A stretch of 38,033 nucleotides of DNA, from assembly GCA_047614125.1 (NCBI GenBank), contig JBLHHI010000015.1, positions 1-38,033 on the forward strand, in the 5' to 3' direction. Positions within the stretch are counted from its first letter, which is position 1; each line of letters opens with the position of its first letter. Of this stretch, positions 1 through 8,932 are shown piece by piece. Below the pieces are notes generated by a model. It did not search any database. It had not been told where the DNA came from and saw only the letters and a program-made list of their open reading frames with translations. The position numbers and the translations under genes were made by a program. This stretch comes from JBLHHI01 sp047614125 (lineage in GTDB: Bacteria; Bacteroidota; Bacteroidia; NS11-12g; UBA9320).

Positions 1-375
1 TTCAATTTAAACATTCCCATTTTTGATGGATTTTACAAGCAATCGAAGATTTCTCAAGCGCGACTGAAGTTTGAAATGGACAAAAACACCTTCGATGCCA
101 CCCTAAATGCTATGATGATGGAGGTTGAGCAAGCCAAGTTGAATGTACGAATCCAATCCAACAACCTACGAAATCAAATCGACTCTCGGGCACTGGCCAA
201 GAGCATTTACCAAACCACCAAAACCAAGTTTGAAGCCGGCATGTCTTCGTCTTTCGAGCTCATACAGGCGCAAAATGATTTGAGCCGGGCAGACATAGAC
301 CACAGCAACGCCTTATACCAGCTCATTGTTGCACAAATAGAATTAGAAACGGCCTTGGGCAGTTCAAACAAATAA
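1..375 (+). CDS. TolC-family outer membrane efflux protein (C-terminal fragment)
   Basis: The frame is open from the first base of the window, so this is the last 124 residues of a gene that starts upstream. The fragment opens with NLNIPIFDGFYKQSKI and runs as long amphipathic helices rich in Gln, Asn and Ala, ending in the stretch QLIVAQIELETALG. The phrases 'PIFDG' followed by 'A.L..E' and 'YxxGxSSxxELxxAQ' (here KFEAGMSSSFELIQAQ) are typical of the second repeat of TolC/OEP proteins, which form the outer membrane channel of tripartite pumps. The gene stops 30 bases before the membrane-fusion lipoprotein, and the permease follows, so the three very likely form one operon. The N-terminus, signal peptide and first repeat cannot be seen. 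Confidence 0.9.
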   Translation, partial: FNLNIPIFDGFYKQSKISQARLKFEMDKNTFDATLNAMMMEVEQAKLNVRIQSNNLRNQIDSRALAKSIYQTTKTKFEAGMSSSFELIQAQNDLSRADIDHSNALYQLIVAQIELETALGSSNK

Positions 376-405
376 TCACTTCCAAAAAGCATCAAAAAAA
401 CAGAT

Positions 406-1560
406 ATGAGTCTTTACAAATCACTATTCGCAGTTCTTATCATTTCGCTCTTGGCAGCCTGCGAAACCACATCGGATAAACTTGCCAGTAAGCGCACCGA
501 ATTAGAAGGTAAACTTAAGGAAATGAGCACATTAAAGGCTGATATTTCCAAATTAAAAACGGAAATTGAAGCCTTAGATACTGCGCCCCGCGAAAACACC
601 ATTCCAGTTTTTGCCAGCCGATTGGTAAAAGGAGAATTCAAAAATCCATTTCAAATGCAGGGTCTCGTTGAATCAGATCAGAATGTTATGATTACCCCAG
701 AAGTGCCATCACGCATTACTAGAATTTACGTGCGAGAAGGTCAAAAAGTTTCGAGAGGACAACTCATTGCAACCTTAGATGGCTCTATTGCGGAATCGCA
801 AATTTCAGAGATGAACAATGCACTTGCCTTGGCCAAGATTAATTACGAAAAACAGAAATCACTTTGGGATCAAAAAATTGGTTCTGAGATGCAGTTTCTT
901 CAAGCCAAGAACAGCTATGAAAACTTGCAAAAAAGTGTTGAAACCGCTCAGAAACAATTGGCTAAATACACCCTTCGCTCACCAATAACTGGAACGGTTG
1001 ATGAAATAATGGCCAATGAAGGAGAGCTGGTGGGCAGCATGACCAGTGGACCCATTGCACGTATTGTAAACTTAAGCGATGTGAAAATTCGCGCCAAAGT
1101 TTCTGAAAACTATGTTGGCAGCATTAAGGTTGGACAAAGCGTTCAGGTATATTTCCCATCCCTAAACGTTACGCTCACCGAAAAAATTGAAGCCATTGGA
1201 AATGTGATTGATGTAAACAACCGAACCTTTGCCGTGTATGTGAAACCTCATGGCAATCAAACCAATTATAAACCCAACATGTTGGCCATGATTACCGCCT
1301 ACGATTACATTGAAGGTGATGCTTTAACCGTACCAACTAAGCTCATTAGATCTGAAAACGAGAAGGATTACGTATTTGTGGTTAAGTCGAACGGAAGCAG
1401 GTTGACCGTTGAAAAACGCGCAGTTGTAATAGAAAAGGAATTTGCGGCTATAACCATCATTAAATCAGGCTTATCAGCCAACGACATCATCATTACCGAA
1501 GGTTACAATGGCTTGGTTGAAGGCGACCAAGTGAGCATCGTTAACGTCGATTTTAAATAA
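406..1560 (+). CDS. RND efflux membrane-fusion (periplasmic adaptor) lipoprotein
   Basis: 384 residues. The N-terminus is a lipoprotein signal: a hydrophobic stretch ending in LLAAC, giving lipidated Cys19. A short predicted coiled coil (about 25-58) follows, then the barrel-sandwich half with VMITPEVPSRITRIYVREG (about 90-110), an alpha-helical hairpin (about 125-182), the second lipoyl half with LRSPITGTVDEI, and beta-barrel and membrane-proximal domains to the end. This is the HlyD/AcrA-type adaptor that links an inner membrane RND permease to an outer membrane channel. It sits between the TolC-like fragment (30 bases upstream) and the permease (35 bases downstream). The substrate cannot be told from sequence. 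The N-terminal coiled coil ahead of the lipoyl domain is an addition to the simplest AcrA-like layout. Confidence 0.93.
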   Translation: MSLYKSLFAVLIISLLAACETTSDKLASKRTELEGKLKEMSTLKADISKLKTEIEALDTAPRENTIPVFASRLVKGEFKNPFQMQGLVESDQNVMITPEVPSRITRIYVREGQKVSRGQLIATLDGSIAESQISEMNNALALAKINYEKQKSLWDQKIGSEMQFLQAKNSYENLQKSVETAQKQLAKYTLRSPITGTVDEIMANEGELVGSMTSGPIARIVNLSDVKIRAKVSENYVGSIKVGQSVQVYFPSLNVTLTEKIEAIGNVIDVNNRTFAVYVKPHGNQTNYKPNMLAMITAYDYIEGDALTVPTKLIRSENEKDYVFVVKSNGSRLTVEKRAVVIEKEFAAITIIKSGLSANDIIITEGYNGLVEGDQVSIVNVDFK

Positions 1561-1595
1561 TTGAATCACACCCTTACCATCAATAAAATTTTGAC

Positions 1596-4500
1596 ATGGA
1601 TAAAGTGAAAGAAATAATCAAAGAATTTCGACTCTCATCGTGGTCGGTTAATAACAAAACCAGCGTTTATGTTATCATCTTTATTCTTTCCATTATTGGT
1701 TACAAGAGTTATACCTCTATGCCAAAGGAAAGTTTCCCTGAGATAAAACAACCCACCATTTATGTAAATACCCCATATCCAGGCAACTCACCAATAGATA
1801 TGGAAAATTTGGTTACACGGCCCATTGAGAAAGAAATCAATACCATTAATGGCCTTAAAAAACTGACCTCCACATCAATACAAGATTTCTCTGTAATTAT
1901 CGCTGAGTTTGAGCTCGACATGCCTTCTTCAGAGGTTTTGCAAGAAGTAAAGGATGCGGTGGATCGAGCAAAGTCTGAACTGCCGAATGATTTACCTATA
2001 GATCCATCTGTGATGGAACTCAATTTTTCGGATATGCCGGTTATGAATGTAAACGTATCGGGGAATTATTCGCAAAAAAAACTCAAGGGATATGCAGAAT
2101 TCTTAAAAGATAAGATTGAAAATCTCCCAGAAGTTTCGTCCGTTGATATTACAGGACTCACCAACGAGGAGGTTGAAATTCAGATCGATCGAGTTAAGAT
2201 GGAAGCCCTCGAAATTTCATTAAACGATGTAGAACAAGCCATTAGCGGTGAAAACATTACCATGAGTGGTGGCGACATTAAAAGCATTGAGGGGAACGAT
2301 ATAACGCGTAGAAATATTCGAATTGATGGTGAGTTTAAAGACTACCGAGAGATCGAAAATGTAATCATCAAGAGCGAGTTTCAAAACATTGTATATCTCC
2401 GCGACATTGGCACGGTACGATTCGGACAGAAGGAGTCGACCAGTTATGCACGGTTGAATAAAAACCCTGTTGTTACGCTGGACATCAAGAAAAAAAGTGG
2501 CGCCAATTTATTGAATGGGGCTGAAGGCGTTCAGGAAATTATTGAGAAAGCCCGAGAAGAGAACTTCCCAAAAGATTTGGAGTTTGTGGTTACAAACGAC
2601 CAATCTAAGTTTACAAAACAAATGGTTAATAACCTTGAGAACAGCATCATAATGGGTGTTCTTTTGGTAATTATTGTATTGATCTTCTTTTTAGGCTTGC
2701 GCAACTCGCTCTTTGTTGGGGTTGCCATTCCGCTGTCGATGCTCATGGGCATTGCCATCCTCGATTTTGGAGGTAACACGCTGAATATGATGGTGTTATT
2801 CTCATTAATTCTTGCCTTAGGAATGTTGGTTGATAATGGGATTGTAGTAGTGGAAAACATCTACCGATTGCGCAACGAAGGTAAAAGCCCGGAACGTTCA
2901 TCCAAAGAAGGTGTTGGAGAAGTTGCCAGCGCTATCATTTCTTCTACAGCCACCACCGTGGCGGCGTTTGTGCCACTGTTGTTTTGGGAGGATGTGATGG
3001 GCGAATTCATGAAGTTCTTGCCGATAACATTAATTATCGTGCTCTCCTCGTCCCTCTTTGTGGCCTTAGTGATTAACCCGGTTTTAACAACCGATTGGAT
3101 GAAGATTGGCAAGACGAAAAAGGGACCCAATAAACGGTTCTGGATCATAATGGCCGTTGTTTTATTTTTGGGCATTCTGTTCTTCTTCTCCCCCTCCCTC
3201 AAATTAATGGGTGGCTTGTTCATTGTTGGATTCTTGTTTTCCGTTCTTAATCGATATGTGCTTACGCCGGGTGGAGATTACTTTATGGAACACATCATGC
3301 CGAAGCTAGAGAACTCGTATGCAAATTTTGCAAACTATGCCTTATCTGGTTACAAGCCCGTTGTATTTTTTGGTGGAACCCTTTTGTTAATGGTGGTATC
3401 CATTATGTTTTTTCGTGCAAGTAATTCTAAAATAGTGTTCTTCCCAGATAACGAACCAAAGTATGTGAACATCTTTGTGGAAGCCCCGCTGGGCACCGAC
3501 ATCGAAAAAACAGATGCAATAACCAAAAGACTCGAGATTCAGGTGGAAAAGGCGCTCCAACCCTATACACATTTGGTAGAGGCAATGTTGGCGCAAGTAG
3601 GAGAAAAAACAGCCGACCCAAATGAAGGTCCACAATCGGGTTCATCTCCAAACAAGGCTCGGATAACCGTTTCATTTTTAGAATATGAAAAACGTGCTTT
3701 ATTGGAGGGTCCATTGATAAGCACCAGTAAGATTATGCAAGATATTAAAGATTCGTGCAGCATCTTTCCAGAAGCCCAGCTCACCTTTGCCAAAGACAAC
3801 ATGGGGCCTCCAACCGGAAAACCCATTAACGTAGAAGTGAAGGGCGAAGACTATCTGACCTTAATAGATGAGGTTCAAAAGATTAAGAAGAAGATGGAAG
3901 ATGCTCAAATTAAGGGCGTTGACCAATTAAAAACCGATTTAGAAGTTGGGAAGCCCATGTTAGAAATTTCCATAAATCGAGAAGCCGCCCGAAGATTTGG
4001 ATTATCTACCATGCAAATTGCCAGCACCATTCGAACAGCCTTGTTGGGTAAAGAAATTGGGAAGTATAAAGAAGGTGAAGACGATTATGAAATTCAACTT
4101 CGATTCAACGATGTATCTCGCTACAACTTAGATAACTTGTTAAACACGGTTGTAACCTTTCGAAATATGGCAACTGGTAAGATATCTCAAGTTCCAATTT
4201 CTGCCGTTACCAGCATCGATTACAATTCTACCTATGGAACAGTAAAACGAAAAGATATGGATCGGGTAATTAGCATCTATTCAGAAATTGAAGAAAACTA
4301 CAATTCCAACGAAATCATTGCACAGTATAAAACCTTGTTGGAAGGACATGAAATGAGCCCTGGCTACGATTTTAAATTTACCGGGGAACAAGAAGAGCAA
4401 TCTGCCTCCACCGACTTTTTAGTTGGAGCCATGATCTTGGCGGTTTTCATCATATTTTTAATCATTGTCACTCAGTTTAACTCCATCATTGGGCCGGCCA

Positions 4501-5075
4501 TCATTATGTTCTCGGTATTATTTAGCACCATTGGAGTGTTCTTAGGGTTTGGGTTAACAGGCATGCCATTCTCTATAATGATGAGTGGAATTGGAATTAT
4601 TTCGCTGGCTGGCGTTGTGGTAAACAATGCGATTGTATTAATCGATTATACCAACTTGCTTCGTGCTCGAAAGCGTATTGAATTGGGCTTAGAACAACAC
4701 GAGCGCCTTCCGAGAATACTGGTTATTGAAACTATCGTTGAAGGAGGCAGAACGCGTTTGCGTCCGGTACTTCTAACCGCTATTACCACTGTTTTGGGCT
4801 TAGTACCTTTAGCCATTGGATTAAACGTTAACTTCTTTACCCTATTAACCAAGTTCGACGCCGAGCTCTACATTGGTGGTGATAACGCATCTTTTTGGGG
4901 CCCCATGGCCTGGACGGTAATCTTTGGATTGACCTTTGCAACCTTCTTAACGCTCATTATTGTTCCGGTGATGTACTACCTAAGTGATGTAGTTACCGTT
5001 AAAGCTTCTAAACTCTTTGGAGGCGGGAAAGAACAAATTGCTGATCTGCAAATTGAAGACAATCTGGTTGAATAA
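1596..5075 (+). CDS. RND-family efflux permease (AcrB/HAE-1-like)
   Basis: 1159 residues, the proton-driven inner membrane pump of the tripartite system. It shows the RND plan: TM1 near 20-40, a large periplasmic loop with porter subdomains, TM2-6 (about 345-505), a second periplasmic loop, and TM8-12 (about 960-1130). The TM4 motif reads GMLVDNGIVVVEN, so only the first of the two AcrB relay aspartates is kept (Asp413, with Asn414 in second place). The TM10 motif reads GVVVNNAIVLIDY, with Asn1010 where AcrB has Lys940; such single-Asp relays occur in other HAE-1 subgroups. It is about 100 residues longer than AcrB, mostly because of an extra hydrophobic pair at about 515-553 between the usual TM6 and TM7. 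A strong terminator follows 13 bases after the stop. Confidence 0.95.
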   Translation: MDKVKEIIKEFRLSSWSVNNKTSVYVIIFILSIIGYKSYTSMPKESFPEIKQPTIYVNTPYPGNSPIDMENLVTRPIEKEINTINGLKKLTSTSIQDFSVIIAEFELDMPSSEVLQEVKDAVDRAKSELPNDLPIDPSVMELNFSDMPVMNVNVSGNYSQKKLKGYAEFLKDKIENLPEVSSVDITGLTNEEVEIQIDRVKMEALEISLNDVEQAISGENITMSGGDIKSIEGNDITRRNIRIDGEFKDYREIENVIIKSEFQNIVYLRDIGTVRFGQKESTSYARLNKNPVVTLDIKKKSGANLLNGAEGVQEIIEKAREENFPKDLEFVVTNDQSKFTKQMVNNLENSIIMGVLLVIIVLIFFLGLRNSLFVGVAIPLSMLMGIAILDFGGNTLNMMVLFSLILALGMLVDNGIVVVENIYRLRNEGKSPERSSKEGVGEVASAIISSTATTVAAFVPLLFWEDVMGEFMKFLPITLIIVLSSSLFVALVINPVLTTDWMKIGKTKKGPNKRFWIIMAVVLFLGILFFFSPSLKLMGGLFIVGFLFSVLNRYVLTPGGDYFMEHIMPKLENSYANFANYALSGYKPVVFFGGTLLLMVVSIMFFRASNSKIVFFPDNEPKYVNIFVEAPLGTDIEKTDAITKRLEIQVEKALQPYTHLVEAMLAQVGEKTADPNEGPQSGSSPNKARITVSFLEYEKRALLEGPLISTSKIMQDIKDSCSIFPEAQLTFAKDNMGPPTGKPINVEVKGEDYLTLIDEVQKIKKKMEDAQIKGVDQLKTDLEVGKPMLEISINREAARRFGLSTMQIASTIRTALLGKEIGKYKEGEDDYEIQLRFNDVSRYNLDNLLNTVVTFRNMATGKISQVPISAVTSIDYNSTYGTVKRKDMDRVISIYSEIEENYNSNEIIAQYKTLLEGHEMSPGYDFKFTGEQEEQSASTDFLVGAMILAVFIIFLIIVTQFNSIIGPAIIMFSVLFSTIGVFLGFGLTGMPFSIMMSGIGIISLAGVVVNNAIVLIDYTNLLRARKRIELGLEQHERLPRILVIETIVEGGRTRLRPVLLTAITTVLGLVPLAIGLNVNFFTLLTKFDAELYIGGDNASFWGPMAWTVIFGLTFATFLTLIIVPVMYYLSDVVTVKASKLFGGGKEQIADLQIEDNLVE

Positions 5076-5087
5076 GAATAAAGACTC

Positions 5088-5120
5088 AAAAAAGGGCAAC
5101 TCAAACGAGTTGCCTTTTTT
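5088..5120 (+). terminator. Rho-independent terminator of the efflux operon
   Basis: Perfect 8-bp stem GGCAACTC / GAGTTGCC with an AAAC loop, preceded by an A run and followed by six T. It lies 13 bases after the permease stop and ends the pump transcript. Confidence 0.9.
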
Positions 5121-5241
5121 GTTGTTCGAATGGCTTAAAATTTGAACTATTTCCAACAAAAAACATGCGCGGCTTCTGCGTTCAGTATTAACCTGATTTC
5201 GATTGACCAAAAGCGGTTAAGCCGTATTCATTGATTTTATT

Positions 5242-5249
5242 TAGTTTCG
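5242..5249 (+). promoter_or_regulatory. Putative -7 element for the HEAT-cyclophilin gene
   Basis: TAGTTTCG, one mismatch from the Bacteroidota TAnnTTTG box, 17 bases before the ATG. No TTG is present at the ideal -33 spacing, so support rests on the -7 box and on the same TAnnTTCG variant appearing before other first genes in this window. Confidence 0.35.
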
Positions 5250-5266
5250 CAAGCACTTAGAACAAA

Positions 5267-6973
5267 ATGACTTTGATAAATAAATGGCTTTGGATCACCG
5301 TTTCAATATTTTTGTTAACGGCATTTTTTGTTCGCTGTACCTCAAAAACGCACGAAGTTCCAAACAACCATTTTTCGGATGAAAAACTTCGAATCATTTA
5401 CGAATTCCAAGACCGGCGAAATACAACAGCCCTAATTCCCTATTTGAAATCTAAAAAACCCCACCTCAGGGAAGCAGCTGCCTTATCCTTCGCTTCCATC
5501 AAAGACACTGCCGCCCTGCCTTTCCTTTATCAAAGCCTGTATTCAGATTTAGATTCAAAGGTTAAGCTTGCTGCAGCCTACGCCATCGGACAAACAGCCT
5601 CTCCTTCTTCCGCAGGTGTTTTACTCAAAGCGCTGGGACTGGAATTGGATTCGAACGTGCAACGAAGCATTATGGAGGCCTGTGGAAAATGTGCCAATGA
5701 TGCTGTAATTGAATTTTTTATTCGATTTGAACAAACCGAGAATCACCTACAAGAAGGGCATGCATTGGGCATGTATCGTGCCAGTTTGATTAAGGGGCGG
5801 TATCACGACACATTCTCAAATCGCTGTTTAAATTACCTTAGCTCTAAGAGCTCGGAACTCACTAAAGATGTCTCCGCTCAAGTTTTGCTGAGAAATGCCA
5901 ACCACCTCACTTCACAGCAGGTTGTTCAGCTTTATCAATTGGTAGATAACAGGAATGGGCTCCGCAATGAAGTTGTGGAGGTATTGATAAGAGCAAAAGA
6001 TAAAATATCCGCAAAACCAACAGAAGAAATCAAAAAACAAAACTTCAGTCCAAACCTAGGCCCTCAAGTTTTAGCAATACCAAACCCGTATGAAGTTGCG
6101 AAAACCCTAGATGAACTAAGCTTTGATTTTAGAAACGGTGGCTTTACCTTTCTTCAAAACACCGTTAAAAGCACGGAGCACATAGTGGTTCGATTAAAGG
6201 CTGCCGAGCTGCTTTATGCATTGATTGAACCAGAGCTCAACGTTCTAGAATCGGACCTTTCTACTGTGTTCAAACTTCAAATCGATTGCCTAAAATCTGG
6301 CGACATGGGTCTTCAAAGTGCCGCGGCCAAAAGCATTGAGAAATATGCTTCAACCTACGTTGAGTTTAAATCAGTTCTCATCAATCAACTTCAAAAAACC
6401 AAAGATCAGTTGGTTTTGCCGAGGCAAATTGAAACGCATTTGGATGTTGATCGAGCGCTGAGTGCCTTACAGAACGTGCTATTTGTGCCCCTGCAACCGA
6501 AGTATAATCATGCCATCGATTGGAATCATGTTTTAGAAATTCCAGACACGCAACGAATTGAAATTCAAACAACTAAAGGAATAATAAAAGCACATTTATT
6601 TGTAAATGCTGCCCCTGGCTCGGTTTCTAATTTTTTAAAACTCGTTGAAGATTCCTTTTACGACGCCAAATACTTTCATCGCGTGGTTGCCAACTTTGTT
6701 ATTCAGGGTGGATGCCCACGGGGAGATGGCTGGGGTTCGTTGGACTGGAGCCAACGCAGCGAATTTTCGAACTATGAAGCGTATACTCCTGGAACCATTG
6801 GCTTGGCAAGTTCGGGGAATGACACCGAAGGGGTTCAGTTTTTCATTACCCATACAAACACACCTCATCTCGATGGCCGATATACAATCTTCGGCCGAGT
6901 ATATGAAGGCATGGATGTTGTTAATTCAATAGCCGTAGGAGACCAGATTCTAACCATTCGTAAAATAAAGTAA
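5267..6973 (+). CDS. HEAT-repeat protein fused to a C-terminal cyclophilin-type peptidyl-prolyl isomerase
   Basis: 568 residues. The N-terminus has a hydrophobic signal ending in FFVRC at Cys24; this is a poor lipobox (Arg before Cys), so lipidation is uncertain. Residues about 40-420 are helical with repeated HEAT-like units, clearest at LREAAALSFASIKDTAALPFL and KVKLAAAYAIGQ. From about 428 to the end is a cyclophilin domain: FHRVV with the catalytic Arg472, FVIQGG with Gln480, QFFIT at 524-528, and DGRYTIFGRV. His534 replaces the Trp of human CypA, as in many bacterial cyclophilins. The likely role is proline isomerisation during folding of envelope proteins, with the HEAT part as a docking surface (inference). 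A beta-barrel gene starts two bases after its stop and is probably translated from the same mRNA. Confidence 0.9.
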   Translation: MTLINKWLWITVSIFLLTAFFVRCTSKTHEVPNNHFSDEKLRIIYEFQDRRNTTALIPYLKSKKPHLREAAALSFASIKDTAALPFLYQSLYSDLDSKVKLAAAYAIGQTASPSSAGVLLKALGLELDSNVQRSIMEACGKCANDAVIEFFIRFEQTENHLQEGHALGMYRASLIKGRYHDTFSNRCLNYLSSKSSELTKDVSAQVLLRNANHLTSQQVVQLYQLVDNRNGLRNEVVEVLIRAKDKISAKPTEEIKKQNFSPNLGPQVLAIPNPYEVAKTLDELSFDFRNGGFTFLQNTVKSTEHIVVRLKAAELLYALIEPELNVLESDLSTVFKLQIDCLKSGDMGLQSAAAKSIEKYASTYVEFKSVLINQLQKTKDQLVLPRQIETHLDVDRALSALQNVLFVPLQPKYNHAIDWNHVLEIPDTQRIEIQTTKGIIKAHLFVNAAPGSVSNFLKLVEDSFYDAKYFHRVVANFVIQGGCPRGDGWGSLDWSQRSEFSNYEAYTPGTIGLASSGNDTEGVQFFITHTNTPHLDGRYTIFGRVYEGMDVVNSIAVGDQILTIRKIK

Positions 6974-6975
6974 GC

Positions 6976-7818
6976 TTGAAAAAAAGAACGCATCTACATC
7001 GCCTTCTGTTGAGTGTGTGTCTCATTGTAACTGCGGTAAGCGTGTCAACGGCTCAATTAAACCATCCCGTTTTGAAAGGAAAGTTTTATGTGTATTGGGG
7101 GTGGAACCGAGCGGCATTCACCAATTCCGACATCCATTTAAGTGGCAGCGATTACAACATCACCTTAAAAGATGTTGTTGCTACCGACCGCCAAAGTCCA
7201 TTTAGTTTTAAGAAGTACTTTTTCCCTACCGACTTATCCATTCCTCAAACCAACTTTAAAATGGGTTATCACTTGAATGAGAAGTGGGAAGCATCGATCG
7301 GTTTTGACCACATGAAATACGTGATGGCTAATGACCAAACGGTTAAAATAAGTGGAAACATTGACCGACCGTACAACACATATCGGGGTGAATACAACAA
7401 TGATGACATTGTATTGGCAAAATCATTTTTGAGATACGAGCACACCAATGGGCTCAACTACATTTACGCGGAAGCCAATCGGAGGTTTGCCTTAATTTCA
7501 ACTCGCACTCTGCCTTTTAAGTCGCAACTTGCTTTTGTGGTTGGTGGAGGGTTTGGCGCGCTCCGGCCTCGAACCGACGTTCATTTTCTTGGGCAAAGTG
7601 GTCCAAATGTATTTCACATAGCTGGTTGGGGAACGCACGCAAAACTTGGTCTGCATGCATTGATGTTTAAGCGATTTAGCATCCTCTCGGAAATTAAAGC
7701 CGGGTACATCGACATGCCAAATATTTTGGCAACTGCCGATGCGCAAGACAAAGCAAGTCAACACTTTAGCTATATACAAGCAAACATTCTGGTTGGGGCA
7801 ACCTTTGGCTTTAAATAG
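6976..7818 (+). CDS. Predicted outer membrane beta-barrel protein, TTG start
   Basis: 280 residues starting with TTG, two bases after the stop of the HEAT-cyclophilin gene. The start is chosen because it gives a clean signal peptide: KKR followed by a hydrophobic core and cleavage near VSTAQ. No in-frame ATG occurs before the mature part. The mature protein alternates aromatic and polar residues in short strands (KFYVYWGWNRAAFT, LGLHALMFKRFSILSEIKAGYI) and ends in GATFGFK, consistent with a small barrel. I do not recognise a specific family. Tight coupling to a periplasmic isomerase suggests the isomerase may help fold envelope proteins such as this one, which is inference. Its last eight bases overlap the end of the convergent pseudouridine synthase gene. 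Confidence 0.75.
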   Translation: MKKRTHLHRLLLSVCLIVTAVSVSTAQLNHPVLKGKFYVYWGWNRAAFTNSDIHLSGSDYNITLKDVVATDRQSPFSFKKYFFPTDLSIPQTNFKMGYHLNEKWEASIGFDHMKYVMANDQTVKISGNIDRPYNTYRGEYNNDDIVLAKSFLRYEHTNGLNYIYAEANRRFALISTRTLPFKSQLAFVVGGGFGALRPRTDVHFLGQSGPNVFHIAGWGTHAKLGLHALMFKRFSILSEIKAGYIDMPNILATADAQDKASQHFSYIQANILVGATFGFK

Positions 7819-8878
7819 CCAAATCTGATTCGTTTGTAGTACCTCGATCTTGCAAATCTGGATGATCCGAATCAAAAGAATATGCTTCGTTTACGCTTCG
7901 CCACTTATCCAGCACATTCTGAAAATCCGCTGGCAATTCGCTGTCAAAATGCACATACTCTTTACTCGTGGGATGAATAAATCCCAGGCTTTTGGCGTGC
8001 AGTGCATGCCTTGGAAGCAGCTTAAAACAATTCTCTACAAAAGATTTGTATTTCGCAAAAACAACTCCTTTTCGAATTCTACTACCGCCATATTTCTCGT
8101 CGTTAAACAACGGATGACCAAAGTGTTTCATGTGGACCCGAATTTGATGCGTGCGGCCGGTTTCGAGCTGACATTCAATGAGGCTGGTAAAAACAAATTC
8201 TTCTAAAACCGTGTAATGGGTTGTTGCGTGTTTCCCACCTTCTCCAACCACCGAAAAGGCCATTCGATTTTTTGGATTTCGCGCGATGTTTCCTTCAATC
8301 GTTCCCTCCCTATTCTGAAAGGTACCCCAGGTGAGTGCAAGGTATTTCCGAACCGTTGTATGAGCTCTAAATTGTGCGGAAAGGAACGACATAGCATCTT
8401 CGTTTTTTGCCACCAGCAGAAGACCCGATGTATTCATATCGATGCGATGCACCAAATAAGGGTGGCGGTTGCCTTTTAATATATCATCCCCTAAATAATG
8501 CGCCAAGGCATTGCTCAAGGTGCCCGTATAATTACCTACTCCAGGATGTACCGCCATTCCAGCAACTTTATTAATAATCATTAAGTCTTCATCTTCATAC
8601 ACCACATCTAGTGGGATGTTTTCGGGCTTAACTTCATATATTTTTGGCTCGTCAAATACAATTACTTTAATATCATCAAGTGGTCGAACCTTGTAATTAG
8701 ATTTAACCGTTTTCCCATTCACATAAACTTTCCCTTCATCAATGGCCGATTGAACCCTATTGCGAGTAACTCCTTCAATTCGGTCGACCAAAAATTTGTC
8801 GATGCGCAAAGCGGATTGACCTGGGTCTGCTATAAACTTATATTGAACATAATGTTCCTTCTGCTCCTCGTTCTCCAT
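7811..8878 (-). CDS. RluA-family 23S rRNA pseudouridine synthase (RluD-like)
   Basis: 355 residues. An S4-type RNA-binding domain occupies about 25-75 (LRIDKFLVDRI, then VYVNGKTVKSNYKVRPLD). The catalytic domain follows, with LVHRIDMNTSGLLLVAK carrying the catalytic Asp147, then RKYLAL and ETGRTHQIRVHM, a standard RluA-family signature. The family converts specific uridines of 23S rRNA (RluD: positions 1911, 1915, 1917) to pseudouridine. The S4 domain plus the central motifs favour RluD, but paralogues RluA and RluC cannot be excluded. The last 25 residues, rich in Asp and Ser, lie beyond the usual fold. It is read toward the barrel gene and overlaps it by eight bases. A perfect -7 box lies 34 bases upstream of the ATG. 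Confidence 0.92.
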   Translation of the reverse strand: MENEEQKEHYVQYKFIADPGQSALRIDKFLVDRIEGVTRNRVQSAIDEGKVYVNGKTVKSNYKVRPLDDIKVIVFDEPKIYEVKPENIPLDVVYEDEDLMIINKVAGMAVHPGVGNYTGTLSNALAHYLGDDILKGNRHPYLVHRIDMNTSGLLLVAKNEDAMSFLSAQFRAHTTVRKYLALTWGTFQNREGTIEGNIARNPKNRMAFSVVGEGGKHATTHYTVLEEFVFTSLIECQLETGRTHQIRVHMKHFGHPLFNDEKYGGSRIRKGVVFAKYKSFVENCFKLLPRHALHAKSLGFIHPTSKEYVHFDSELPADFQNVLDKWRSVNEAYSFDSDHPDLQDRGTTNESDLAI

Positions 8879-8884
8879 TTTTTT

Positions 8885-8910
8885 TTGCTATCCTAGAAAG
8901 CGTAAATTCG
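8885..8910 (+). promoter_or_regulatory. Putative promoter of the sugar-phosphate isomerase gene
   Basis: TTG at 8885-8887 and TAAATTCG at 8903-8910 (one mismatch to TAnnTTTG), spacing 15, somewhat short of the usual 17-23. The ATG is 22 bases further on. Confidence 0.35.
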
Positions 8911-8912
8911 CC

Positions 8913-8920
8913 CAAAATTA
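8913..8920 (-). promoter_or_regulatory. -7 element for the pseudouridine synthase gene
   Basis: On the minus strand this reads TAATTTTG, a perfect TAnnTTTG box, 34 bases before the start at 8878. No TTG is seen at the best -33 distance. It lies two bases from the plus-strand box for the isomerase gene, so the two divergent promoters overlap. Confidence 0.45.
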
Positions 8921-8932
8921 GAAGCAAAGTAA

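Noticed and set aside
3387..3826. Several minus-strand frames of 82-95 residues inside the permease gene
   Set aside because: They overlap one another and the strong permease frame, and have no recognisable signals or domains.
6645..6932. 95-residue plus-strand frame in the cyclophilin region
   Set aside because: An out-of-frame shadow of a clear cyclophilin domain.
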